This document shows, piece after piece, positions 25,986-33,607 of a stretch of 64,000 nt of DNA (positions are counted from its first letter, which is position 1; each line of letters begins with the position of its first letter). The stretch spans positions 2,790,001-2,854,000 of the forward strand of contig NZ_OZ244111.1 in assembly GCF_965215655.1 (NCBI RefSeq). Direction: 5' to 3'. The notes below the pieces were generated by a model. That model was not told where the DNA came from. It made no database searches and was given only the letters and a program-made list of their open reading frames with translations. The stretch comes from Nioella sp965215655 (GTDB lineage: Bacteria > Pseudomonadota > Alphaproteobacteria > Rhodobacterales > Rhodobacteraceae). A program made the translations under genes and the position numbers.

Positions 25986-26044
25986 GCGCGGGGAAGGGCC
26001 TTCGAAGGCCCTTTCAAAGAGGTTTCGAAACCTCTTCCCCGCGC
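25986..26044. repeat. Cloverleaf-like nested palindrome
   Basis: An outer 10-bp stem (gcgcggggaa, 25986-25995, with ttccccgcgc, 26035-26044) encloses two perfect 16-bp palindromes centred on TTCGAA: GGGCCTTCGAAGGCCC (25996-26011) and GAGGTTTCGAAACCTC (26019-26034), separated by 7 nt. Such a three-way junction can form in single-stranded DNA or RNA. It looks like a dispersed REP-type element; mobility or binding function is unproven. Confidence 0.75.
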
Positions 26045-26097
26045 AAGCGGCAAGGTTTCGCGCCCGATCAGGTCAACTCGGAAATCCGGGTTTGGTC

Positions 26098-26141
26098 TGC
26101 ACGCCCGGTGCACGGGGGGTGTACAGGGGGTGTACGCCCGG
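26098..26141 (+). repeat. Tandem array of four 11-bp units, copy B
   Basis: Four consecutive 11-mers occur: TGCACGCCCGG, TGCACGGGGGG, TGTACAGGGGG and TGTACGCCCGG, followed by a C-run and TCTTTTC. It lies 22 bp beyond the stop of the minus-strand enoyl-CoA hydratase gene. It is the same family as copies A and C. Confidence 0.8.
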
Positions 26142-26163
26142 CACCCCCCTCTTTTCACGGGGC

Positions 26164-26949
26164 CTAGCGCCCCTTCCAGACCGGATCTCGCCCCTCGGCA
26201 AAGGCCTTCGATCCTTCCAGCTGATCCTCTGACCGATAGAGCGTTTCCACCGTCTCGAACTGGCTCTTGGTGATCTTGTTCATGGCGTCCTGGAACTTCA
26301 TATCCTCCGCCTCGCGCACGATCTCCTTGATCGCCGCATAGACCAGCGGCGGTCCCGACGCCAGCAGGTCCGCCATCTCGCGCGCCTTGGCAAGCAACTG
26401 ATCTGCCGGGTAGATATGATTCACGAACCCCCATCTCGCCGCTTCCTCCGCATCCAGCCACCGGCCGGTGAACAGCATCTCCATGGCGATATGATAGGGG
26501 ATGCGTTTGGGCAGCTTGACGCTCGCCGCATCGGCCACGGTGCCGGATCGGATTTCAGGCAAAGCAAAGCTGGCGTGATCGGCGGCCAGGATAATGTCCG
26601 CCGACAGCGCCAGTTCCAGCCCGCCCCCGCAGCAGATCCCGTTAACCGCTGAAATCACTGGCTTATTCAGACCGCGCAATTCCTGCAAGCCGCCGAAACC
26701 ACCCTTGCCGTAATAGGCATCGACCGGATCGCCACCCGCCGCCGCCTTCAGGTCCCACCCGGCGCAGAAGAACTTCTCGCCGCCGCCCGTGACAATCGCC
26801 ACCCGCAGGTCGGGATCGTCCCGGAACTCGGTAAAAACCTCGCCCATGATCTGGCTGGTTTTCATGTCGATGGCATTGGCCTTGGGGCGGTCCAGCGTGA
26901 CCTCCAGCACATGGCCACGGCGGTCCGTGCGAACGGGGGTGTCTGTCAT
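26164..26949 (-). CDS. Enoyl-CoA hydratase/carnitinyl-CoA dehydratase-like
   Basis: This 261-residue crotonase has KFFCAGWDLKA (oxyanion-hole loop) and NGICCGGGLELALSADIILA, and LPEIRSGTVADAASVKLPKR with the conserved glutamate region. The sequence is close to CaiD-type carnitinyl-CoA dehydratases by eye. The start at 26949 overlaps the ligase stop (ATGA). It is the third gene of an operon with a CoA ligase and an acyl-CoA dehydrogenase, which would suit breakdown of an acyl-CoA such as crotonobetainyl-CoA. The exact acid is not determined. Confidence 0.82.
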   Translation of the reverse strand: MTDTPVRTDRRGHVLEVTLDRPKANAIDMKTSQIMGEVFTEFRDDPDLRVAIVTGGGEKFFCAGWDLKAAAGGDPVDAYYGKGGFGGLQELRGLNKPVISAVNGICCGGGLELALSADIILAADHASFALPEIRSGTVADAASVKLPKRIPYHIAMEMLFTGRWLDAEEAARWGFVNHIYPADQLLAKAREMADLLASGPPLVYAAIKEIVREAEDMKFQDAMNKITKSQFETVETLYRSEDQLEGSKAFAEGRDPVWKGR

Positions 26950-28988
26950 CTGTCCTCTCCGATTGTGATCAGCGCATCGGCGGCAATGGCCTCCGACGGG
27001 GTGCATATGAGCGGGTTGATCTCGATTTCCTCCAGCCGCGCGGCCTCCGCCAGGACGAATCCTTGAACGGCCATGACTGCATCCAATATCGCCTCCAGGT
27101 TAGCCGGGTCTGCCCCGCGATAGCCAGCCAGAAGCGGTGAAATCTTCAGTTTTTTCAAGGCGTCGCGAATGTCCTCACGTGAAGATGGGACCAGCACCGA
27201 CACCGTGTCGCGCAAAATCTCGGTCAGCGTTCCCCCGGCCCCGAGGGTCAGGACAAAGCCATGCGCCGGGTCGCGGACGACACCGACCAGCAGTTCCGCC
27301 ACCGCGCCTGTCACCATCTCTTCCACCAGGAAGGATGCCGCCTGCATCTGGCTCGCCGCCGCCTCGACCGCCGCTGCATTTGTCAGGTTCAGCACCACCG
27401 CGCCCGCCTCGGTCTTGTGGGCCACACCCTCGCCCTTCAACACCACGGGAAAGCCGATGCCCGCCGCAACCTCCGCCGCCTCCGCCGCGCCCATGGCCCG
27501 GCCCGATCCCGGCACGCGCACGCCATGAGCGGCCAGCGCCGCCTTGGCCTGTGCCTCTGTCAGCGTCCTTGCACCGACCGGATCGCCCGGCAACAGCACC
27601 GGCTCCGGCACCTCCCGCGGCTGCCCCAGCCACGCCCCCAGATCGAGCGCGGCCAGCGCCTCGCCCATCCCCGAAAACGGCACGATCCCGCGCGCCACGG
27701 CCCGATCCGCCACCGCCTCGGGCAGGGTCTCGGGCAGGCTTGCCAGAATGCACATGCGCTTGGCCGTCGCGGCCTGCGTATCGGCTATGGCCTCCACCAC
27801 CTTGTGCCAGTCGCTGGCGTCACAGCGGTCTTCTCGAGGGAAGTCCAGAACCGCGCATCCCATGGCCAGATCACCTTGCATCATGGCGCTGAAACAGCGG
27901 GTGGTGGCGGGCTGGTCGCCCCAGATATAGGTGTGATAATCCAACGGGTTGGCTAGGGCCACCTTGGGGCCCAAAGCCCCTGCCAGTGCCGCTCTCTGTC
28001 CCGGCTCCAGCGGCGGAAAAACAAGCCCGGTATCGACGCTCAGATCCGCCATCAGGCTCGCCTCACCGCCGGAACAGGACAGCGACCCGATCCGGTTCGA
28101 CACCAGCGGCCCGCCCACATGCAGAAGCTTCAGCGTCTCCAGCATTTCGGCCAATGTCCGCGCCTGTGCAATCCCGAGCCGCGCCAGCAGCGCCCGCCCC
28201 CCCGCATCGCTGCCCGCGACCGAGGCGGTGTGCGACACCGTCGCCGCCCGCGCCTGTTCCGACGCGCCGATCCGCACGGCCACAATGGGTTTGCCAAGCT
28301 CGCGCGCCGTGGCCGCGAGCGCCTCGAACCCGCGCAGGTCGGATATCCCCTCGATATGCAGCCCGAGCGCGGTGACGCGGGGATCGGCCAGCAGCCCACG
28401 TCCCATCATCGCCAGATCGGTCTGCGCCTGGTTGCCCGCCGTCATGATATAGGCAATCGGCAGCCCGCGCGCCTGCATCGACAGGTTGCAGGCGATGTTG
28501 GAGCTCTGCGTGACAATCGCCACACCGCTCTCCACCGGTATCAACCCATGCTGGTCGGGCCACAGGAGCGCACCGTCCAAGGCGTTGAGAAACCCGTAAC
28601 AATTGGGCCCCAGCACCGGCATTTCGCCTGCCGCAGCGACCAAGGCACGCTGCAACTCCGGCCCGTCCGCCAATTCGGCTTCCGCTTCCGCAAAGCCGCT
28701 GGCAAAACACACGGCCCCGCCCGCACCCATTTGCGACAGCAACCCCACGGTTTCCACCGTCACATGCCGGTTGACGCCGATGAACACCGCATCCGGCACC
28801 CCCGGTAAGTCCTCGACCCGCGCGAACACCGGCAGCCCCGCCATCTCGCTCCGGCTCGGATGCACGGGCCACAGATCGCCCGAAAACCCCACCTTCCGGC
28901 ATTCCCGCAGCACATTCGCGCACCACGCGCCCCCCCCGATCACGGCGATGCTCGCGGGCCTCAGCAGCCGGTTCAGATCACGTCCCAC
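26946..28988 (-). CDS. NDP-forming acyl-CoA synthetase
   Basis: This 680-residue protein has the single-chain acyl-CoA synthetase (NDP-forming) layout: an N-terminal CoA-binding domain (SIAVIGGG, about 13-20), two succinyl-CoA-ligase-like domains with SHTASVAGSD carrying a candidate phospho-histidine, and a C-terminal ATP-grasp domain (GFPVVLKGEGVAHKTEAGAV; later EIEINPLI). It activates a carboxylic acid to its CoA thioester using ATP. It lies between an acyl-CoA dehydrogenase and a crotonase. The sense strand is strongly GC-biased but uninterrupted. Confidence 0.88.
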   Translation of the reverse strand: MGRDLNRLLRPASIAVIGGGAWCANVLRECRKVGFSGDLWPVHPSRSEMAGLPVFARVEDLPGVPDAVFIGVNRHVTVETVGLLSQMGAGGAVCFASGFAEAEAELADGPELQRALVAAAGEMPVLGPNCYGFLNALDGALLWPDQHGLIPVESGVAIVTQSSNIACNLSMQARGLPIAYIMTAGNQAQTDLAMMGRGLLADPRVTALGLHIEGISDLRGFEALAATARELGKPIVAVRIGASEQARAATVSHTASVAGSDAGGRALLARLGIAQARTLAEMLETLKLLHVGGPLVSNRIGSLSCSGGEASLMADLSVDTGLVFPPLEPGQRAALAGALGPKVALANPLDYHTYIWGDQPATTRCFSAMMQGDLAMGCAVLDFPREDRCDASDWHKVVEAIADTQAATAKRMCILASLPETLPEAVADRAVARGIVPFSGMGEALAALDLGAWLGQPREVPEPVLLPGDPVGARTLTEAQAKAALAAHGVRVPGSGRAMGAAEAAEVAAGIGFPVVLKGEGVAHKTEAGAVVLNLTNAAAVEAAASQMQAASFLVEEMVTGAVAELLVGVVRDPAHGFVLTLGAGGTLTEILRDTVSVLVPSSREDIRDALKKLKISPLLAGYRGADPANLEAILDAVMAVQGFVLAEAARLEEIEINPLICTPSEAIAADALITIGEDR

Positions 28989-29006
28989 AGATCACCTCGC
29001 ACCTGC

Positions 29007-29117
29007 TTTCATCTTGGCAAAAATACCTCGGGGGAGTCGCCGTAAGGCGACGGGGGCGGAGCCCCCTTTTCGCGGTCCGCAGGACCGCGCGGATCGACGC
29101 GCGACGCGCGGCGAAAT
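29007..29117 (+). repeat. Composite intergenic repeat, copy 4
   Basis: The head TTTCATCTTGGCAAAAATAC is followed by CTCGGGGGAGTCGCCGTAAG, a GGGGGCGGAGCCCCC hairpin with a T-run, a CGCGGTCCGCAGGACCGCG hairpin, and the tail GGATCGACGC...GCGGCGAAAT. It fills the gap between the acyl-CoA dehydrogenase and the ligase genes. The GGGGGCGGAGCCCCCTTTT part is a plausible terminator in the plus direction. Confidence 0.7.
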
Positions 29118-29125
29118 CCCCCTCG

Positions 29126-30286
29126 TCATGCGCCCAACGGCCGGAACAGCTCGCGGCTGATGATATGGCGCTGAATCTCGCTGGTGCCGTCCCAGATCCG
29201 TTCCACCCGCGCATCGCGCCAAAAGCGCTCGATCGGGTAGTCGCTCATCAGCCCCATGCCGCCATAGATCTGCAAGGCCGCGTCCGTGACCCGTGCCAGC
29301 ATCTCAGTTGCGTAAACCTTGGCCGAGGCAATCTCTCGGTTCGCAGGTAGCCCCTGGTCGAGCCGCCAGGCGGAATTCAGCGTCAGCAGGTCCGCCGCGT
29401 CGATTTCGGTGATCATGTCGGCGATCTGGAAGCTGACGCCCTGGAACTTGGCGATCTGCTGGCCGAACTGTTCCCGCTCCGCCGCGTAGTTCAGCGCATA
29501 GTCGAAGACCCGCCGCGCGCGGCCCACGCTCATCGTCGCAACGGTGATCCGCGTGGCATAGAGCCAGGTGTTCATCACCTCGAACCCGCCATCGACCTCG
29601 CCCAGAACCTGCGCATCAGGCAGGCGGCAATCGTCGAACTCCAGCACCATGTTCTTGTAGCCCCGATGGCTGACGGATTTGTAGCCATCGCGGATCGTGA
29701 AGCCCGGCGTCCCCCGGTCCACCAGAAACGCGGTGATCCGCTTCTTGGGGCCCTTCGGGGTCATGTCCTCGCCCGTGGCAATGAAGACGATGATGAAATC
29801 CGCATGATCCGCGCCCGAGATGAAATGCTTGGTGCCGTTCACGACCCAATCGCCGCCATCGCGCACAGCGGAGCATTTCATGCCCCGCACGTCCGATCCC
29901 GCGCCCGGTTCGGTCATCGCCAGCGCATCCATCCGCTCGCCACGCACAGCGGGCAGCAAATAGCGTTCCTTCTGATCGCCCTCGCAGGCCATCAGGATGT
30001 TCTGGGGCCGCCCGAAGAAATGGTTGAGCGCCATGGACCCGCGCCCCAGTTCCCGCTCCACCAATGCAAATTCCAGATGGTTCAGACCCGCGCCACCCAC
30101 TTCCTCGGGGAAGTTGCAGGCGTAGAACCCAAGTTCGATCGTCTTGCGCTTGATCTCGTCGGCCACCTCTTTCGGCACCTCACCAGTGCGCTCTACCACA
30201 TCCTCATGCGGGTAGATTTCCTTCTCCACGAAGCTGCGCACGGTGGAGACGATCATCTCCTGTTCATCGGTCAGACCGAAATTCAT
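29126..30286 (-). CDS. Acyl-CoA dehydrogenase
   Basis: This 386-residue flavoenzyme has the family's three domains. MTEPGAGSDVRG is the FAD/substrate loop, and GGMGLMSDYPIERFWRDARV carries the C-terminal region with the expected catalytic glutamate neighbourhood; ERIWDGTSEIQRHIISREL closes the protein. It may act as a crotonobetainyl- or other short-chain acyl-CoA dehydrogenase in the operon with the ligase and the crotonase. The start at 30286 has a GGGAG element 6-8 nt upstream. A divergent GlxA-type regulator begins 76 bp away. Confidence 0.9.
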   Translation of the reverse strand: MNFGLTDEQEMIVSTVRSFVEKEIYPHEDVVERTGEVPKEVADEIKRKTIELGFYACNFPEEVGGAGLNHLEFALVERELGRGSMALNHFFGRPQNILMACEGDQKERYLLPAVRGERMDALAMTEPGAGSDVRGMKCSAVRDGGDWVVNGTKHFISGADHADFIIVFIATGEDMTPKGPKKRITAFLVDRGTPGFTIRDGYKSVSHRGYKNMVLEFDDCRLPDAQVLGEVDGGFEVMNTWLYATRITVATMSVGRARRVFDYALNYAAEREQFGQQIAKFQGVSFQIADMITEIDAADLLTLNSAWRLDQGLPANREIASAKVYATEMLARVTDAALQIYGGMGLMSDYPIERFWRDARVERIWDGTSEIQRHIISRELFRPLGA

Positions 30287-30362
30287 GGGCCGTCTCCCTT
30301 GTCCTGCTGGCCCGACTATGGAAGATGCGCTTGAGGCAATCATGCAGAACTGGTCATAAGTT

Positions 30363-31307
30363 ATGCAAAAACCGCAACAGATTACGCCGCCCCGCAGCAT
30401 TGGCGTGCTGCTCTTTCCGGCCTTCTCCAACCATTGCCTTGCCAATGCGGTGGAGCCCTTGCGCGGGGCCAACATGCTGTCACGGCGGGGGCTCTATGAC
30501 TGGCAGTTCCTCAGCCTCGACGGGGCGGGCGTGGCGTCTTCCTCCGGCCTCACGGTGCAGCCGCAGGGGCGGCTCTCGGATCATCCGGGCGGCGATTACC
30601 TGCTGGTGATGCCGAGCTATGATTTCGAACGCCACGCCACCCCCGCCCTCACCCGTGCCCTGCGCGCGGCGGCGGGGCGGTTTCGGACCATTGTGGGCCT
30701 CGATACCGGCAGTTACCTGATGGCGGCGGCGGGGCTGCTCGACGGGCGGCGGGCGACGATCCACTGGGACGAGATGGACACGCTGGCCGAACGCTTCCCC
30801 GATGTGACCGTCACCGAAGATCGTTTCGTGATCGACGGCGACCGGATCACCTGCGGCGGCACCACCACCACGTTCGAACTGATGCTGCACCTGATCGACG
30901 CCCATCACGGGGCGATGCTGCGGCTGGAGGTGGCGGCGCTCTTCATGCATGGCGAGGCCGACCCGCGCGCCGATCCGCTCACGCGCATGCCCCGCGACCG
31001 GCTGGTGCAGGCCGCCGTCTCGATCATGCGCCGCAATATCGAAGCCCCTTTGTCCGTGGGGGAGATCTCTGCACGACTGAACCTCAGTCAACGGGGGTTA
31101 GAGGCGCATTTCGCGCGGGAAACCGGCATGTCACCCCGTGCCGTCTACCTCGCGCTTCGGCTGCGTCAGGCGAGACTTCTGGCGGAACGTACCACGCTCT
31201 CGGTGGCCGAAATCGCCACTCGTTGCGGATATGCAGATGCCAGCGCCATGACCCGCGCCTTTCGACGCGAGTTCGGCTTTGCGCCCTCTGTTTTGCGCCG
31301 CGCCTAG
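30363..31307 (+). CDS. GlxA-family transcriptional regulator
   Basis: This 314-residue regulator has an N-terminal DJ-1/PfpI-like domain (SIGVLLFPAFSNHCLANAVE) and a C-terminal AraC-type DNA-binding domain with LSVGEISARLNLSQRGLEAH and VAEIATRCGYADASAMTRAF. The GlxA group includes CdhR, which controls carnitine catabolism. It is divergent from the acyl-CoA dehydrogenase operon across 76 bp, so it is the likely regulator of that operon. The DJ-1-like domain probably senses the small molecule. Confidence 0.88.
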   Translation: MQKPQQITPPRSIGVLLFPAFSNHCLANAVEPLRGANMLSRRGLYDWQFLSLDGAGVASSSGLTVQPQGRLSDHPGGDYLLVMPSYDFERHATPALTRALRAAAGRFRTIVGLDTGSYLMAAAGLLDGRRATIHWDEMDTLAERFPDVTVTEDRFVIDGDRITCGGTTTTFELMLHLIDAHHGAMLRLEVAALFMHGEADPRADPLTRMPRDRLVQAAVSIMRRNIEAPLSVGEISARLNLSQRGLEAHFARETGMSPRAVYLALRLRQARLLAERTTLSVAEIATRCGYADASAMTRAFRREFGFAPSVLRRA

Positions 31308-31397
31308 AATAACTATTTTAAGCTTGAAACATAATCATGGCAGCCATAGGGTCCCATGCAGGGAGACTCGCATCACCACCTTTCAAGGAGGCGCTCC

Positions 31398-32234
31398 ATG
31401 AGCGACCAGCCCTACAACCCACACAGCGACGGCGCGCAGATGGATTTTCGCGCGGCCATGTCCTACGGCGATTACCTGCATCTCGACGGGATATTGCAGC
31501 AGCAGCACCCGCTGTCGGATGCCCATGACGAGATGCTGTTCATCATCCAGCACCAGACCAGCGAGCTGTGGATGAAACTGGCAATCCATGAACTATCCGC
31601 CGCGCGAAATGCTCTGCACGCGGGACAGATGTCGCAGATGTTCAAGATGCTCGCCCGCGTTTCCCGCATTTTCGAACAACTCAACAGCGCCTGGGACGTG
31701 CTGCGCACGATGACGCCCGCCGACTACACGCGCTTTCGCAAGTCGCTCGGGCCGTCCTCCGGCTTCCAGTCCTACCAATACCGGCTGATCGAGTTCGTCC
31801 TGGGCAACCGCAACCCCAACATGGTCAAACCGCATGCCCATGTGCCGGGCGTAACCGAGATGCTGGAGGCCGAACTGGCCCGCCCGAGTTTCTACGATGA
31901 GGTCGTCACCCTGCTCTTCGCGCAGGTGGAGGGACCAGACCCCGAGCCGGCCCCGCAACTCGACACGCCGCATCATGCGCGGCCCGAGATTCAGGCGCGC
32001 TGGAAGGCGGTCTATGAAGATACCGATCGCTACTGGACGCTCTATGAATTGGGCGAAAAACTGGTGGACCTGGAGGATTACTTCCGCCGCTGGCGCTTCA
32101 ACCACGTGACCACTGTGGAACGCGTCATCGGGTTCAAACGGGGTACCGGCGGCACCTCGGGCGTGCAATACCTGCGCCGGATGCTGGAGGTGGAGCTGTT
32201 CCCCGAACTCTGGCATGTCAGAGGAGAGCTGTAA
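31398..32234 (+). CDS. kynA: Tryptophan 2,3-dioxygenase
   Basis: This 278-residue heme dioxygenase opens the indole ring of L-tryptophan to give N-formylkynurenine. Visible family features are MSYGDYLHLDGILQQQHPLS, HDEMLFIIQHQTSELWMKL, SGFQSYQYRLIEF and the FNHVTTVER segment with the proximal heme histidine, followed by KRGTGGTSGVQYLR, which binds the substrate. An AAGGAG site precedes the ATG at 31398. It is followed after 1 bp by kynU. The kynurenine formamidase is not in this cluster. Confidence 0.96.
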   Translation: MSDQPYNPHSDGAQMDFRAAMSYGDYLHLDGILQQQHPLSDAHDEMLFIIQHQTSELWMKLAIHELSAARNALHAGQMSQMFKMLARVSRIFEQLNSAWDVLRTMTPADYTRFRKSLGPSSGFQSYQYRLIEFVLGNRNPNMVKPHAHVPGVTEMLEAELARPSFYDEVVTLLFAQVEGPDPEPAPQLDTPHHARPEIQARWKAVYEDTDRYWTLYELGEKLVDLEDYFRRWRFNHVTTVERVIGFKRGTGGTSGVQYLRRMLEVELFPELWHVRGEL

Positions 32235-32235
32235 G

Positions 32236-33429
32236 ATGGGTGTACCCCTGCCCCGCAAGGACCTTTTCGAAATCCCCGAAGGCGTGATCTACCTCGACGG
32301 CAATTCGCTTGGCGTGCTGCCCAAGGGAGCCGCGGCACGGGCCACGGAAGTGATCAAGCAGGAATGGGGCGGGCAGCTGATCCGCGCGTGGAACGTGGCG
32401 GGCTGGATGGACCTGCCCCGCGTTGTGGGCGACCGGATCGGGCATCTCATCGGCGCGCCTGCGGGGTCCGTGGCCACCGGCGACACGCTGTCGATCAAGG
32501 TCTATCAGGCGCTGGCTGCCGCGCTGAAGATGCGCCCCGACCGCCGCGTGATCCTGTCGGATGACGGCAACTTCCCCTCCGACCTCTACATGGCGCAGGG
32601 GCTGATTGGCACCATCGACAAGGGATATGAGCTGCGCACCCCCGCGCCAGAGGATGTGGCCGGTGCGATCACCGAAGAGGTCGCCGTCGTCATGCTGACC
32701 CATGTGGATTACCGGTCCGGCCGGATGCATGACATGAACGCCATCACCAAGAAGGCCCATGCCATGGGTGCCGTGATGATCTGGGATCTCGCTCATTCGG
32801 CGGGGGCGGTGCCGGTCGATATGGCCGGGTCAAACGCTGAATTTGCCGTGGGCTGCAGCTACAAATACCTCAACGGCGGCCCCGGCGCGCCCGCCTTCAT
32901 CTACGCCCGCCCTGACATCATCGAGGGCGTGGAACCCGCGCTGTCCGGCTGGCTCGGCCATGACGCGCCCTTCGCGATGGAATTGGGCTACCGCCCCGCC
33001 ATGTCCACCGAGCGGCTGCGCGTCGGCACGCCGCCCATCCTGCAACTGGCGGTGCTGCAAGAGGCGCTGAAGGCCTGGGACGGGGTCGATATGGATGACC
33101 TGCGCAAGGCCTCGCTGGCCCTGTCGGAATGCTTCATCCGCGAAGTGACCGCCCGCTGCCCCGAGTTGCGCCTCGCCTCCCCCACCGATCCCGCGACGCG
33201 CGGCAGCCAGGTCTCCTTTGCCTTCGCGCACAGCTACGCCGCGATGCAGGCCCTGATCGCCCGCGGCGTCATAGGCGATTTCCGCGCCCCCGACGTCATG
33301 CGTTTTGGCTTCACGCCGCTCTATCTCGATGAAGCCGACGTGATCCGCGCCGCCGAGATCCTCCAAGAGGTGATCGAGACCCGCGCCTATGAGGCGCCGG
33401 AATACCAGACCCGGTCGCGCGTCACCTGA
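32236..33429 (+). CDS. kynU: Kynureninase
   Basis: This 397-residue PLP enzyme cleaves kynurenine to anthranilate and alanine. The family segments are YLDGNSLGVLP, SDDGNFPSDLY, DLAHSAGAVPVDM and the Schiff-base lysine in SYKYLNGGPGAPAF. The start at 32236 (MGVPLP) is preferred to 32215 because the GGAG of AGAGGAGAGC lies about 9 nt upstream and the longer form overlaps kynA. Co-transcription with kynA makes a two-step part of tryptophan degradation, with formamidase supplied elsewhere. Confidence 0.95.
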   Translation: MGVPLPRKDLFEIPEGVIYLDGNSLGVLPKGAAARATEVIKQEWGGQLIRAWNVAGWMDLPRVVGDRIGHLIGAPAGSVATGDTLSIKVYQALAAALKMRPDRRVILSDDGNFPSDLYMAQGLIGTIDKGYELRTPAPEDVAGAITEEVAVVMLTHVDYRSGRMHDMNAITKKAHAMGAVMIWDLAHSAGAVPVDMAGSNAEFAVGCSYKYLNGGPGAPAFIYARPDIIEGVEPALSGWLGHDAPFAMELGYRPAMSTERLRVGTPPILQLAVLQEALKAWDGVDMDDLRKASLALSECFIREVTARCPELRLASPTDPATRGSQVSFAFAHSYAAMQALIARGVIGDFRAPDVMRFGFTPLYLDEADVIRAAEILQEVIETRAYEAPEYQTRSRVT

Positions 33430-33607
33430 CGCGGGCCGCTTGCGTCACAGACGCGCGCCTTTGTCCTGTTGATCATTCCCCGCACCTGATTTAGGCCAGC
33501 GACGAAAGCAACCACGGCGACTCCCGGGGACCTGCCGACGCGCACAGAAATGGTCAGCGCCGCAAGGCCCCCAGCCCCCCTCGGAACTTTGAAAAAGGGA
33601 ACGGAAC

